DNA of 64,000 nucleotides from Halomonas dongshanensis (GCF_024790395.1 NZ_JAJISC010000004.1:372001-436000); one strand, 5' to 3'; shown: positions 41,284 to 51,331, numbered from the stretch's first letter. The notes: generated by a model from the letters alone, not told the origin. Made by a program: numbers and translations.

Positions 41284-43101
41284 TCAGGTGTACTCCAGGT
41301 GATAGCGGTGCGAGAGCCGCTGTTTGAAATCCTTGACGATATGAAGCGCCTCACGCAGCAGGTCGCGCTCCAGTGACGAGAGCTCCTGAACCACGACCTG
41401 GTTGCTCGCGGCGACCTCCTCACCCACCTCCAAGCGTGCGAGCTGTTGGCGTAGGCGCAGCTCGGCAAATAGCGCCAGCGCCTCACCGAGGTCATCGGCG
41501 AAGCGTCGGTTCAGGCGGCCATCCTCGGCCAGCGCCTCCAACCGCGCCAGCGTCGACGTGGCGGCGATACGCCGCTCCAACGCCAGGGTACGCACGCCGT
41601 GAACGATGGGAAAAATGCCGCCCTTCTTGATATCGATGCCGTGCTGGGGCTTTTTCAGCGAGCCAAACAGCGTCAGCGGCGTCGAGAAGCGCAGCGCCGC
41701 CCGGGCAAAGTGCGATAGCAGCAGCTCGTCATGCGCGCAGCGCTCGAAAAGCTCCTCACGCACGCACTCAAGAAGATCCGCTCGACCCGCGACGGCGCTG
41801 GCATCGAGCAAAATGGCGAGTTTCATTAGGCTGTCGCCGTCGCGAAGGCTCGCCCACTTGGCGATGTTGCCTTTCCAGGTCGTCACGCTACCTACCCACT
41901 CAGGATTGGAGACCATGATGTTGCCGGGGCACGGTGGGTACCCCAACGCGATTAGCGTTTGGGTGAGGCGCGCCATGTCCTGCTCGATGTTGGACCACTG
42001 CGCGCCATCGTCGAGAATCAGCGCGTTGTCTTGGTCGGTCTTGAGGATCTGTTCACCGCGACCTTCGCTGCCCATCACTACGAGGCAGCTGTCATCGTCG
42101 TGACGTTTGTCGACGGTAAAGGCCCAGGCTTTTTCGACGATACGGCCGTTGAGCGCCGCCAGAAGGTCCATGGCGAAAGGCAGCTTGACGCCCTGGGCCA
42201 TTAGCGCTCTGACCAGCTCTGGCATACGCTGGCTGGCAGCGGCCAAGGCATCGAGATCGCTCGCCTGTTCAAGCTGTAAGCTGACTACGTAGCTACGGCT
42301 GGAGAAGTAGCTCAGCACATCGGTCAACTCGACCACGCCCACGACCTTGTCTGCCTCGACGACCACTACCCGCGCCACCTGATGCCGGGTCATGCGCACC
42401 AGCGCCTCGAACAGATACTGCTGGGGGGTAACGGTGACCAAGTCCGGTTGGGCTACCTGGCCAAGCGATACCGTTGCCGAGAGCCGCTGCTCGATCAGCG
42501 CATTGAGCAGATCGGTCTTGGTGACCATGCCAGGCAGCCTGTCGCCCTCGACGAGCAGGCTATCGGCGTGGCACGCGTTGAGCTGGCGAACGGCTTGCTC
42601 GATGGTGGCCGTTGCCGCCAGCACCAGGGGTTCGCGCATGCACTCGCCCACCTTGGCCAGCATGAAACCCGCCATGGTGACGCCCGCGTCGGCGCGCTTT
42701 TGCGTTAGCAGCTGAGCCTTGTGCGCCAGCGACTGACGAAAGAAGTCGTGAAACGCCGGGTAGTGTTTGCACAGCTGCTGAAACAGGGCTTTAGGCAATA
42801 GATAACACAGGCACTCCCGCTCGGCCTGGAAACGATAGCGGCTGGTACCGTTAATGATACTGATGGCACCGAAGAGATCGCCTTCGGTGTAGTGGCCAAT
42901 GCGCACCGCCTCCTGGGGCGCGGTATCGAGCTCGGCCACCTCGCCACGGTGAACGAGAAAAACGGCTTCTCCCGCCTGCCCCGCTTCGAGGATGATTTCC
43001 CCCGGTTCGAAGTAGGCCAGATCAAGGCCTCGACAGAGCTGATCGCGCCCGGCATCGTCGAGCAGCGCAAAGGGCAACTGGGCAGCATCCAGCTCGACCA
43101 T
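41284..43101 (-). CDS. cNMP-binding/CBS/DUF294 nucleotidyltransferase-like protein
   Basis: A 605-residue signalling protein. Domains: cNMP-binding barrel (about 12-125), two CBS repeats (about 150-270, MREPLVLAATATIEQAV and VTVTPQQYLFEALV), a DUF294 nucleotidyltransferase core with CLVVMGSEGRGEQILKTDQDNALIL near 355-380 (the GS-x-GR-x-E and D-x-D type residues retained), and a helical DUF294_C domain to the end. The ATG at 43101 follows AAAAAGGAG. It is divergent from the DUF4212-ActP operon and is commonly linked to CrbSR-controlled acetate genes. Precise function unknown. Confidence 0.88.
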   Translation of the reverse strand: MVELDAAQLPFALLDDAGRDQLCRGLDLAYFEPGEIILEAGQAGEAVFLVHRGEVAELDTAPQEAVRIGHYTEGDLFGAISIINGTSRYRFQAERECLCYLLPKALFQQLCKHYPAFHDFFRQSLAHKAQLLTQKRADAGVTMAGFMLAKVGECMREPLVLAATATIEQAVRQLNACHADSLLVEGDRLPGMVTKTDLLNALIEQRLSATVSLGQVAQPDLVTVTPQQYLFEALVRMTRHQVARVVVVEADKVVGVVELTDVLSYFSSRSYVVSLQLEQASDLDALAAASQRMPELVRALMAQGVKLPFAMDLLAALNGRIVEKAWAFTVDKRHDDDSCLVVMGSEGRGEQILKTDQDNALILDDGAQWSNIEQDMARLTQTLIALGYPPCPGNIMVSNPEWVGSVTTWKGNIAKWASLRDGDSLMKLAILLDASAVAGRADLLECVREELFERCAHDELLLSHFARAALRFSTPLTLFGSLKKPQHGIDIKKGGIFPIVHGVRTLALERRIAATSTLARLEALAEDGRLNRRFADDLGEALALFAELRLRQQLARLEVGEEVAASNQVVVQELSSLERDLLREALHIVKDFKQRLSHRYHLEYT

Positions 43102-43643
43102 CGATGGCTCCTTTTTACTAAGCGACCAAAGTCGATAAGACAAAAGCCGCTAATAAAAAAGCAGCCAACAGTTAGACCAAAAGACTGAAAAACGCGCTAA
43201 GGCGTCGCTTTATAGAACCTAGCAACCTTCGCTTTCCCACAACACTTAGACCATCGTCACAGTTGCCATATGGCATCCAAAAGGGACTGGGCTAAAGTTG
43301 ACTACCCGCCTTCATTTCAGTGACTTAAAATTCACCACCATGATCATCCATCGCGACCAAAGGCTATATCTCGCGACGAAAGGATATGTCAAAAAGACTC
43401 ATCAATACCAAAGTATGGGATTCCTTTTCAGCATTTATTTACCACTATTAAACCAACACTCTGGAAAGGAATAAAAACCATCAAAACCCATCGTCTCCAA
43501 AAACCAATAAACGTAAGTTAAGAGCAATCCAGATAAACGTTACTTAACGACGCAGCATCAACGGGCAGTAGCCAAATGCTCATCTTACTTCAGACCCACT
43601 CGCTTTATTTTTCCGACCCAAACAACAACTGGAGAGCGACACC
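43102..43643. promoter_or_regulatory. Divergent regulatory region between the DUF294 gene and the symporter operon
   Basis: 540 bases, distinctly AT-richer than the flanking genes, with no supported reading frame. Two similar 18-base copies start with TCGCGAC at 43351 and 43371, spaced exactly 20 bases apart (two helical turns), and look like tandem binding sites for an activator such as CrbR. This is position-based inference. Confidence 0.45.
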
Positions 43644-43904
43644 ATGACCGAAGAAACTCCCAACGCCGCCGCCTACTGGCGTGCCAACGTCCGTTTGATC
43701 ATCGGCTGCCTAGCGGTCTGGGCCTTCGTTTCCTACGGCTGCGCCATTGCCTTTCGACCGTTTCTGGCCAGCATCACCGTTGGAGGCACTGATCTGGGCT
43801 TCTGGTTCGCCCAGCAAGGATCGATTCTGACCTTCATCGTGCTGATCTTCTTCTACGCCTGGAGAATGAATCAGCTCGACAAGAAATTCGGCCTGGGAGA
43901 GTAA
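43644..43904 (+). CDS. DUF4212 small subunit of a sodium:solute symporter
   Basis: An 86-residue protein with two membrane segments (about 17-35 and 51-70), the DUF4212 family found directly upstream of VC_2705-type acetate/solute symporters. It likely forms a complex with the following protein. GGAGAG precedes the ATG; it ends four bases before the next start. Confidence 0.92.
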   Translation: MTEETPNAAAYWRANVRLIIGCLAVWAFVSYGCAIAFRPFLASITVGGTDLGFWFAQQGSILTFIVLIFFYAWRMNQLDKKFGLGE

Positions 43905-43908
43905 GTCC

Positions 43909-45705
43909 ATGAGCCAGTTTGCTATCAACCTGTTGTTCGTCGGCGCCTCCTTCGCGCTCTATATCGGCATCGCGATATGGGCACGCGCGGGCTCCACCAA
44001 GGACTTCTATGTTGCCGGGGGCGGTGTTCACCCCATCACCAACGGTATGGCGACAGCCGCCGACTGGATGTCGGCGGCGTCGTTCATCTCCATGGCCGGA
44101 CTGATCGCCTCCGGTGGCTACGCCAACTCCACCTACCTGATGGGCTGGACCGGAGGCTTCGTTATCCTCGCCATGCTGCTTGCGCCCTACCTGCGTAAGT
44201 TCGGTAAATTCACCGTCCCCGACTTCATCGGCGACCGCTTCTATAGCCGTACCGCTCGCATAGTGGCCGTCGTATGCTTGATCATCGCCTCGGTGACCTA
44301 CGTCATCGGCCAGATGACCGGTGCTGGCGTTGCCTTCTCGCGCTTTCTCGAGGTGCCCAGCACTTGGGGTATCTGGATCGCGGCGGGCATCGTCTTCTTG
44401 TATGCCGTATTTGGTGGCATGAAGGGCATCACTTACACCCAGGTGGCGCAGTACATCGTCCTGATCGTCGCCTACACCATTCCGGCCGTGTTCATCGCCA
44501 TGCAACTGACCGGCAACCCGATCCCGATGTTCGGCATGTTCAGCACGCATTCGGAGTCTGGCGTGCCGCTACTGCAGAAGCTGGACGACGTGGTGGTAGC
44601 GCTGGGCTTCCAGGACTACACCGCTGACGTGGACAACAAGCTCAACATGCTGCTGTTCACCCTATCGCTGATGATCGGTACTGCCGGGCTTCCCCACGTC
44701 ATCATCCGCTTTTTCACCGTACCGAAAGTGGCCGATGCGCGCTGGTCGGCGGGCTGGGCGCTGGTGTTCATCGCCCTGCTCTACCTCACTGCTCCAGCGG
44801 TCGCCTCCATGGCACGGCTTAATCTGATGACCACGGTCTACCCCGAACTCACGGGTCAGGTCGAGAACTACGAAGACGCCGCTGCCGAGCCGATTCTCTA
44901 TGAAGATCGACCCGAGTGGTTCCGCACCTGGGAAGACACCGGTTTGATCGTCTTCAACGACCTGAACGACGACGGCCGTATCCAGTTCTACAACGATGCC
45001 AACCCTGGCTTCACCGGCACTGCCGAGGAGCGCGGCTGGGCGGGCAACGAGCTGACCGTCAACAACGACATTCTGGTACTCGCCAATCCCGAGATCGCCA
45101 ATCTGCCCGGCTGGGTGGTGGGCCTGATCGCGGCGGGCGGTATCGCAGCGGCGCTTTCGACCGCAGCGGGGCTTCTGCTCGCTATCTCGTCAGCCATCAG
45201 TCACGATCTGATCAAAAACACCATCAACCCCAACATCAGCGAGAAAAAAGAGATGCTCGCCGCGCGGATCTCCATGGGCGGTGCCATCTTGCTGGCCACT
45301 TACCTTGGTTTGAACCCGCCTGGGTTCGCAGCGCAAACCGTGGCCCTGGCCTTCGGTATCGCCGCAGCATCGCTCTTCCCAGTGCTGATGATGGGGATCT
45401 TCTCCACTCGCATGAACAGCGCAGGCGCGATCTGCGGCATGCTGGCGGGCCTGATCGCCACCCTGCTCTACATCTTCACCTACCTGGGCTGGTTCTTCAT
45501 TCCTGGCACCAACATGCTGCCCAACACGCCGGAGAACTGGTTCATCGGTATCTCACCGCTCTCCTTCGGTGCTGTCGGTGCGCTGATCAACTTCGCGGTG
45601 GCCTTCGCGGTCTCCCGCGTTACCGCGCCGCCGCCCAAGGAAATTCAGATGCTGGTAGAAAGCGTGCGCTACCCGAAAGGGGCTGGTGCGGCCATCGACC
45701 ACTAA
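43909..45705 (+). CDS. ActP-like sodium:solute symporter (VC_2705 subfamily)
   Basis: A 598-residue SSS-family carrier with about 13 membrane segments. Typical motifs: DFYVAGGGVHPITNGMATAADWMSAASFI near residues 26-55, the FGGMKGITYTQVAQYIVL signature near 165 and the SSAISHDLIKNTINPNISEKKE loop near 425. A large extracytoplasmic or loop insert at about 315-395 is characteristic of this subfamily. Acetate or a similar short acid is the probable substrate, given acs and CrbSR close by. It is coupled to DUF4212. Confidence 0.92.
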   Translation: MSQFAINLLFVGASFALYIGIAIWARAGSTKDFYVAGGGVHPITNGMATAADWMSAASFISMAGLIASGGYANSTYLMGWTGGFVILAMLLAPYLRKFGKFTVPDFIGDRFYSRTARIVAVVCLIIASVTYVIGQMTGAGVAFSRFLEVPSTWGIWIAAGIVFLYAVFGGMKGITYTQVAQYIVLIVAYTIPAVFIAMQLTGNPIPMFGMFSTHSESGVPLLQKLDDVVVALGFQDYTADVDNKLNMLLFTLSLMIGTAGLPHVIIRFFTVPKVADARWSAGWALVFIALLYLTAPAVASMARLNLMTTVYPELTGQVENYEDAAAEPILYEDRPEWFRTWEDTGLIVFNDLNDDGRIQFYNDANPGFTGTAEERGWAGNELTVNNDILVLANPEIANLPGWVVGLIAAGGIAAALSTAAGLLLAISSAISHDLIKNTINPNISEKKEMLAARISMGGAILLATYLGLNPPGFAAQTVALAFGIAAASLFPVLMMGIFSTRMNSAGAICGMLAGLIATLLYIFTYLGWFFIPGTNMLPNTPENWFIGISPLSFGAVGALINFAVAFAVSRVTAPPPKEIQMLVESVRYPKGAGAAIDH

Positions 45706-45755
45706 GCCATAATCGCCTCGCGGCAGCCGCTAGGCCGCCATGAGGCATTTCCCCA

Positions 45756-45779
45756 TCGGGCTTCCTCAGGGAAGCCCGA
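45756..45779 (+). terminator. Stem-loop after the symporter gene
   Basis: A 10-base perfect stem (TCGGGCTTCC with its complement) around TCAG, 50 bases after the symporter stop. There is no T-tract, so it may be a partial terminator or an mRNA-stabilising structure before the next gene. Confidence 0.4.
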
Positions 45780-45801
45780 CTACGTTGAGAAGGATGAGTG
45801 T

Positions 45802-46305
45802 ATGATCTGGCACCTGATTGCGGCCGTTTTCGCTGCACTTGCCGCCGCCGGTATCGGGCTTGCGCTGCGCCATTTGAGCGGTCGACGCCTGCCGCGATGG
45901 ATCGTTCCGGTATTCGCCGGGCTCGGTATGCTGAGCTACCAGATTCACGTCGAGTACTCCTGGTTCGAGCACAAAAAAGCACAGCTCCCGGCAAGCGCCG
46001 TGGTCATCGATAGCGCCGCGCCAGGCAACTTCTGGCGCCCATGGACCTATCTCATCCCCATGACCAGTAAATTCAGCGTCGTCGAGCCCGAAGGCGTCCA
46101 TCGCCAGGATGCCGTGGCCGAATTTTTGCTCTACCACTTCGAACGCCACCATACCGATGTCGTTACCACCCAGCCTTACCTGCTCAACTGCGCCAGCCGA
46201 GAGCTCGTACCGGTAGATACCGATACCCGAGAGCCGATGGGCGGGCTGCGCACGCTACGCGCAACCTCGACGCTGCTAACCACCGTTTGCGGCGCGGCGT
46301 CTTAA
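45802..46305 (+). CDS. Uncharacterised membrane-anchored protein
   Basis: A 167-residue protein I do not recognise. Two hydrophobic segments at the N-terminus (about residues 3-22 and 33-48) are followed by a soluble domain of about 110 residues that contains FWRPWTYLIPMTSKFSVVEPEG and two cysteines near 132 and 164. AAGGATG precedes the ATG. It lies between the ActP-like gene and the CrbS-like kinase gene in the same direction, so it may belong to the acetate module, perhaps as an accessory to the symporter or sensor. Confidence 0.75.
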   Translation: MIWHLIAAVFAALAAAGIGLALRHLSGRRLPRWIVPVFAGLGMLSYQIHVEYSWFEHKKAQLPASAVVIDSAAPGNFWRPWTYLIPMTSKFSVVEPEGVHRQDAVAEFLLYHFERHHTDVVTTQPYLLNCASRELVPVDTDTREPMGGLRTLRATSTLLTTVCGAAS

Positions 46306-46389
46306 GCTGACTTATTCCCACCTGACGCTGTAGCGCGAATCCCCTAGAATGAGGCCTTCTATCAGGCCGACGTTAGCCGGGGGATACGC

Positions 46390-49300
46390 ATGTACCATGG
46401 TGGGCTCTTGATCGCGGTATCGCTTGTATATATCGCGGTGCTCTTCGCCATTGCCTGGAACGGCGACCGCCGCGCCCGCGTGCACGGCGCCAGCCGTCGG
46501 CGTCCTTTGATCTACAGCTTGGCGCTGGCGATCTACTGTACATCCTGGACGTTTTACGGCGCCGTAGGCCAAGCGGCGACGTCGGGCTGGTCGTTTGCCA
46601 GCATCTTCGTGGGCCCCTTCCTCACCTTCCTGCTCTTTTGGCCGGTTCTGGCCAAGATGATTCGCGTGGCGAAACATCAAAACGTCACCTCGATTGCCGA
46701 TTTCATTGCTTCACGCTACGGCAAGACCCAGTCGCTCGCCGCCTTTGCGAGTTTGGTGGCGCTGATCGGGGCGCTACCCTACATCGCCTTGCAGCTCAAG
46801 GCCACGGCGACCTCGTTCAGCGTGCTCACCGCCGCCAGCACGACGCAGCAGGCGCCCTTGTTCGGTGATACCGCGTTCTACGTGGCGCTGGTCATGGCCG
46901 CCTTCGCCATTCTCTTCGGCACGCGCCACACCGATGCCACCGAGCACCACGAAGGGCTGATCCACGCCGTTGCCTTCGAGTCGCTGGTCAAACTCGTGGC
47001 CTTCTTGGTGCTTGGGGCCTTCGTCACCTGGGGCATGTTTGGGGGCCTTGGCGAGCTCATGCAGCATGCCGAAAGCCAGCTCGAACTCCAGCGCCAGCTC
47101 GCCAATCAGGACTTTGGCCAGGGATTCTGGGCCCAAACCCTGCTCGCCATGCTGGCGATTCTCTGTTTGCCGCGCCAGTTTCATGTCGCCGTGGTCGAGA
47201 ATACCCATTCTGATGACGCCGTGCGGGCGCGCTGGATGTTTCCGCTCTATCTGGTCGCCATTTCGTTTTTCGTCGTCCCCCTTGCCGCTGCGGGGCTTTG
47301 GCTTTTCGCCGATAGCGGTATCGAAGCCGATACCTACGTGCTCCACTTGGCCATGGCGTCGGGCCACGACTGGCTGACGCTTCTGACCTTTATCGGCGGC
47401 TTCTCGGCCGCGACCGGCATGGTCATCGTGGCGGCGGTGGCGGTATCGATCATGATCTCCAACGAGATCGTCATTCCGGCGCTTTTCCGCCTGCGCTGGT
47501 TCGATACCAAGACCCGCGACTATGGCCGCTTGGTGCTGCGCGCGCGGCGCATCACCATTGCGGTGGTGCTGGCGATGGCTTACGGCTTCTACCGCCTGAT
47601 CGGCGAATTCACCTCGCTGGCATCGATCGGCATGCTCTCGTTCGCTGCCGCAGCCCAGTTCGCCCCGGCGCTGATCGGTGGGCTCTACTGGAAGCGCGGT
47701 AACCGCCTGGGCGTGATCGTGGGCATGAACGTGGGCTTCGCCATCTGGGCGTACAGCCTATTGATGCCCGCGATGATCCACGCCGGCGTCTTGCCCGCGA
47801 GTTGGCTGGCCGGAGGGCCACTCGGGGTTGGCTGGCTCTCGCCCACGGCGCTGTTTGGTCTCAACTGGGGCGATAGCTTCACCCATGGCGTCATGCTCTC
47901 GCTCGGACTCAATCTTTTCTGCTACATCTTCGTCTCTCAAATCACCTCCCAGCGGGTGGTAGAGCGGATACAGGCGTCGCTGTTCGTCGATAGCGTGGAA
48001 ACGCGGCAAACCTCGGTCAACCGGCCCTGGACCGGCGCGACCACGGTGGGCGACTTGAAAGTGCTGTGCGAGCGTTTTCTCGGCGCCAGCCAAGTGGAGC
48101 GCGCCTTCGACGACTACGCCCGACGGATAGGTAAGCCGCTAGACGACGGCGCACGCGCCTCGATCGACGTAATCCAGTTCACCGAGCGTTTTCTCGCTTC
48201 GGTGCTCGGTGCATCCTCGGCGCGTATCGTGGTCAACTCGGCGCTCCAGGGGCGCGGGATCGGTATTTCCGACGTCATCTCGATCGTCGATGAAGCCTCC
48301 CAGGTGCTGGAGTTCAACCGCGCGCTGCTCCAGGCCACCATCGAGAACATCAACCAGGGCATCAGCGTGGTCGATCAGAACCTACGTTTGGTGGTGTGGA
48401 ACCAGCGCTATCTGGAGCTCTTCCGCTTTCCCGACCACTTGATTCGGGTGGGCGCGCCGATCGATCGCATCTTCCGCTACAACGCCCACAACGGCGAGTA
48501 CGGACCGGGTGACCCCGAAGAGCACGTCGAACTGCTACTCGATAACATTCGCGAGGGCCACCCTCACCGCTACGTGCGCTATCGTCAGGATGGCAGCGTT
48601 TTGGAAGTGCAGGGTAACCCGATGCCAGCCGGCGGCTTCGTCTATACCTACCAGGACATCAGCCAGCAAAAGCGCATCGAGGAGGCGCTGATCCGCTCGG
48701 AGAACAACATTCGGATCTACACCGACAACGTACCCGCACTGATCGCCTACTTCGACAAGGAGTGTCGCTACCTCTTCACCAACCGCGCCTACGAACAGAC
48801 CTTCGCCATCGACCGTAATGCGGTCATCGGCAAGCGCTACAGCGACGTGCTCACGCCGCAGCAGGCCGAGGAGCGCAGCCCTTGGGTAGAGCGGGCGCTG
48901 GCCGGTGAGCGCGTCAGCTTCGAAGTGTCGTTAGTAATCAACGACAGCCCGCGCCACATGCTGGTCACCTATACGCCGCACTTCGGCGATAGCCAGGTGA
49001 TTCTGGGCTTCTTCTCGCTCTATCAGGACATCACCGAACGCCGCCAGGCCGAAATCGCCCTGAAAGAAACCAACGAGACCCTCGAGGAGCGCGTGCGCGA
49101 GCGTACCCAAGCGCTCTCCAAGGCCAACGCCGCCCTGCGCCAGGAGAACCGCGTGCGCGCCGAGGCCGAGCAGGCGCTGCGCCAGGCCAAACAGCTGGCC
49201 GAAGACGCCAACGCCTCGAAGACGCGTTTTCTCGCCGCCGCCAGTCACGACCTGCTTCAACCGCTCAACGCCGCGCGACTATTCACCTCGGCGCTGATGC

Positions 49301-50331
49301 AGAGCGCCCAGGCCGAAGAGCACCAGCGCACCATCGGGCATATCGATAACTCGCTGCAGGCGGCCGAGGAGCTTCTGGGTACGCTACTGGATATCTCCAA
49401 GCTCGATGCGGGCGCGTTGACACCCCGGCGCAGCCACTTCGCCCTTGCCGATATCGTGCGCCCGCTGCGCGCCGAATTCGAGGTCATGGCCGACGAGCGT
49501 GGGCTCGATCTGGTCGTCGTTCCCACCCGCGCCTGGGTCGATTCCGATCCGCAGATGCTGCGCCGTATCGTGCAGAACTTCCTCTCCAACGCCATTCGCT
49601 ATACCCAGCAGGGGCGCGTACTGCTCGGCTGTCGGCGCCAAGCCGAGCGGCTGGTGATCGAGGTATGGGATAGCGGGCCAGGCATCCCCGAATCCAAGCT
49701 CACCGAGATCTTTCAGGAGTTTCGGCGTCTCGATCAGGCCTCGCGGCATAAAGAGAGTGAAAAAGGATTGGGCCTAGGGCTCTCCATCGCCGATCGCATG
49801 AGCCGCGTGCTCGATCACCCAATCAAGGTGCGCTCGACCGAAGGCGTGGGCACGGTCTTTTCGGTGAGCGTGCCAAGCGTGGCCCCGCGAGAGGTAAGCG
49901 CAAGCGAGGCGCCCAGCGCCGCCAAGCGCAGCAGCAACCGACTCACCGGCACGCGCATCGTCTGTATCGACAACGAAACGCTGATTCTCGAAGGCATGAG
50001 CGCGATGCTCGGCGGCTGGGGCTGCGAGGTTTTCACCGCCACCAGCATCGGCGGGGCAAAATCGATTTTGCGTAATATGGATGGCGACCCCGACGCCATT
50101 CTGGCCGACTACCATCTCGACAACGAAGTAACGGGGCTCATGGCGCTGGAAGCGCTAAGCGAGCGGTTGGAAAGCGCGGTCCCCGGCATCGTGATCACCG
50201 CTGATCGCACCGAGGCGGTCGCTGAAGAGGTCAAGCGTGCAGGCTACCAGTTGCTGCTCAAGCCAGTAAAACCGGCGGCGCTGCGCGCCCTGCTCACCCG
50301 CACCTTGCAGGCTAGTCGCGCGAGCAGCTAA
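46390..50331 (+). CDS. crbS: CrbS-like hybrid histidine kinase with sodium:solute symporter domain
   Basis: A 1313-residue sensor. An N-terminal SSS-type domain with about 13 membrane segments (residues 1-520) is followed by a linker, two PAS domains (about 640-760 and 775-890), a coiled coil (EETLEERVRERTQALSKAN type, about 890-940), HisKA with the phospho-accepting histidine in AASHDLLQPLNAARLF near residue 952, HATPase (N box QNFLSNAIRYT near 1062; LGLGLSIADRM) and a C-terminal receiver whose aspartate is in ILADYHLDNE near residue 1237. This is the CrbS/MxtR architecture that senses acetate-related signals and acts through CrbR. GGGGGA precedes the ATG. Confidence 0.9.
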   Translation: MYHGGLLIAVSLVYIAVLFAIAWNGDRRARVHGASRRRPLIYSLALAIYCTSWTFYGAVGQAATSGWSFASIFVGPFLTFLLFWPVLAKMIRVAKHQNVTSIADFIASRYGKTQSLAAFASLVALIGALPYIALQLKATATSFSVLTAASTTQQAPLFGDTAFYVALVMAAFAILFGTRHTDATEHHEGLIHAVAFESLVKLVAFLVLGAFVTWGMFGGLGELMQHAESQLELQRQLANQDFGQGFWAQTLLAMLAILCLPRQFHVAVVENTHSDDAVRARWMFPLYLVAISFFVVPLAAAGLWLFADSGIEADTYVLHLAMASGHDWLTLLTFIGGFSAATGMVIVAAVAVSIMISNEIVIPALFRLRWFDTKTRDYGRLVLRARRITIAVVLAMAYGFYRLIGEFTSLASIGMLSFAAAAQFAPALIGGLYWKRGNRLGVIVGMNVGFAIWAYSLLMPAMIHAGVLPASWLAGGPLGVGWLSPTALFGLNWGDSFTHGVMLSLGLNLFCYIFVSQITSQRVVERIQASLFVDSVETRQTSVNRPWTGATTVGDLKVLCERFLGASQVERAFDDYARRIGKPLDDGARASIDVIQFTERFLASVLGASSARIVVNSALQGRGIGISDVISIVDEASQVLEFNRALLQATIENINQGISVVDQNLRLVVWNQRYLELFRFPDHLIRVGAPIDRIFRYNAHNGEYGPGDPEEHVELLLDNIREGHPHRYVRYRQDGSVLEVQGNPMPAGGFVYTYQDISQQKRIEEALIRSENNIRIYTDNVPALIAYFDKECRYLFTNRAYEQTFAIDRNAVIGKRYSDVLTPQQAEERSPWVERALAGERVSFEVSLVINDSPRHMLVTYTPHFGDSQVILGFFSLYQDITERRQAEIALKETNETLEERVRERTQALSKANAALRQENRVRAEAEQALRQAKQLAEDANASKTRFLAAASHDLLQPLNAARLFTSALMQSAQAEEHQRTIGHIDNSLQAAEELLGTLLDISKLDAGALTPRRSHFALADIVRPLRAEFEVMADERGLDLVVVPTRAWVDSDPQMLRRIVQNFLSNAIRYTQQGRVLLGCRRQAERLVIEVWDSGPGIPESKLTEIFQEFRRLDQASRHKESEKGLGLGLSIADRMSRVLDHPIKVRSTEGVGTVFSVSVPSVAPREVSASEAPSAAKRSSNRLTGTRIVCIDNETLILEGMSAMLGGWGCEVFTATSIGGAKSILRNMDGDPDAILADYHLDNEVTGLMALEALSERLESAVPGIVITADRTEAVAEEVKRAGYQLLLKPVKPAALRALLTRTLQASRASS

Positions 50332-50333
50332 CT

Positions 50334-50405
50334 CTAGCGCCACTAAAACCCTTAGTGGCGCTAGAAAAGAAAACCTCGCTTATGCAGGACATAAGCGAGG
50401 TTTTC
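50334..50405. terminator. Tandem bidirectional hairpins between crbS and crbR
   Basis: The first stem, 50334-50364, has 13 perfect pairs (CTAGCGCCACTAA). The second, 50369-50405, has 16 pairs (GAAAACCTCGCTTATG) and ends in TTTTC on the plus strand and AAAA on the left, so it can terminate both convergent genes. Confidence 0.85.
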
Positions 50406-50445
50406 TTGCAGCAGTACGTCGTTCTATCAACTCTCTCTATCGAGA

Positions 50446-51108
50446 TTAAGAGTCGACCTTGGGCGGCTCGACTTCGAGCTTCTGCGCGGCGATGACCGCT
50501 TGAGTGCGCGAATGTACGCCGAGTTTTCGGAGAATCGCAGTCACATGCGCCTTGATGGTCGCTTCGGAGACGTTGAGCTCGTAGGCAATCTGCTTGTTCA
50601 ACAGCCCCTCGGTGAGCATATTGAGAACGCGAAACTGCTGGGGCGTGAGCGAAGCAATCGCTTCGGCAAAGCGCGACTCCTCTTCGCTGGTCTCTTCGAG
50701 CACGCTCATCAACGACTCGGGCAGCCAAACTTCACCGCCCAGAATCTCGCTCACCGCCTCGGCGATCAGCTGCAGCGATGACGACTTGGGGATGAAGCCC
50801 GAGGCGCCGTAGTCGATGGCGCGGCGTACCACATAAGGCTCATCGCTACCCGACACCACCGCCACGGGAACGTCGGGCATCTGCCCGCGTAGCTGAATCA
50901 GGCCCGAAAAGCCGTGCGCGCCAGGCATATGCAGGTCCAGAAGAATCAGGTCAGCGTCGGGGTGGCGGGTTACCACGTCGGTGGTCGCCTCCATAGTATC
51001 GGCCTCGACGATTTCCGCCTGCGGGGCGACCTGGCGTAACGCCTGGGTCAACGCTGCGCGAAACAGCGGATGGTCGTCTGCGACGATGAATTTCTGGGCT
51101 ACTGCCAT
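50446..51108 (-). CDS. crbR: LuxR-type response regulator CrbR
   Basis: A 220-residue NarL/FixJ-family regulator. The receiver (residues 1-125) has the acidic pair in ADDHPLF, the phospho-accepting aspartate in ILLDLHMPG near residue 58 and the lysine in IPKSSS near 109. The LuxR HTH (about 153-212) has LTPQQFRVLNMLTEGLLNKQIAYELNVSEATIKAHV. It is the expected partner of the CrbS-like kinase and activator of acs. GGAGGAAG precedes the ATG. It lies downstream of acs on the same strand but behind a terminator, so it probably has its own promoter. Confidence 0.92.
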   Translation of the reverse strand: MAVAQKFIVADDHPLFRAALTQALRQVAPQAEIVEADTMEATTDVVTRHPDADLILLDLHMPGAHGFSGLIQLRGQMPDVPVAVVSGSDEPYVVRRAIDYGASGFIPKSSSLQLIAEAVSEILGGEVWLPESLMSVLEETSEEESRFAEAIASLTPQQFRVLNMLTEGLLNKQIAYELNVSEATIKAHVTAILRKLGVHSRTQAVIAAQKLEVEPPKVDS

Positions 51109-51235
51109 GAATCTTCCTCCGGTTCCCTGAGCAGCGGAGTTGCCTGCCGCCGCGACGCTAGGCTTATACGGTCATCGCATGGTACCCCAAGGGATTCATC
51201 ATCCCCAAGCATCCTATGCATAATTTGTTTCCCTG

Positions 51236-51272
51236 GTAAAACGCCGTGCCGACCCGAAGGTCGGCACGGCGT
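51236..51272 (-). terminator. Rho-independent terminator after acs
   Basis: A 14-base perfect stem, ACGCCGTGCCGACC with its complement, around a CGAA tetraloop. On the minus strand it is followed by TTTTA. It separates acs from crbR. Confidence 0.85.
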
Positions 51273-51331
51273 ACGCTTATCAACCCGCCTGCCAGCAAGG
51301 CGTGGTCCACGTGGCACACGGCACCATCACG

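Noticed and set aside
46390..47950. A second separate sodium:solute symporter gene
   Set aside because: The SSS-like segment is fused in frame to PAS, HisKA, HATPase and receiver domains, the known CrbS architecture.
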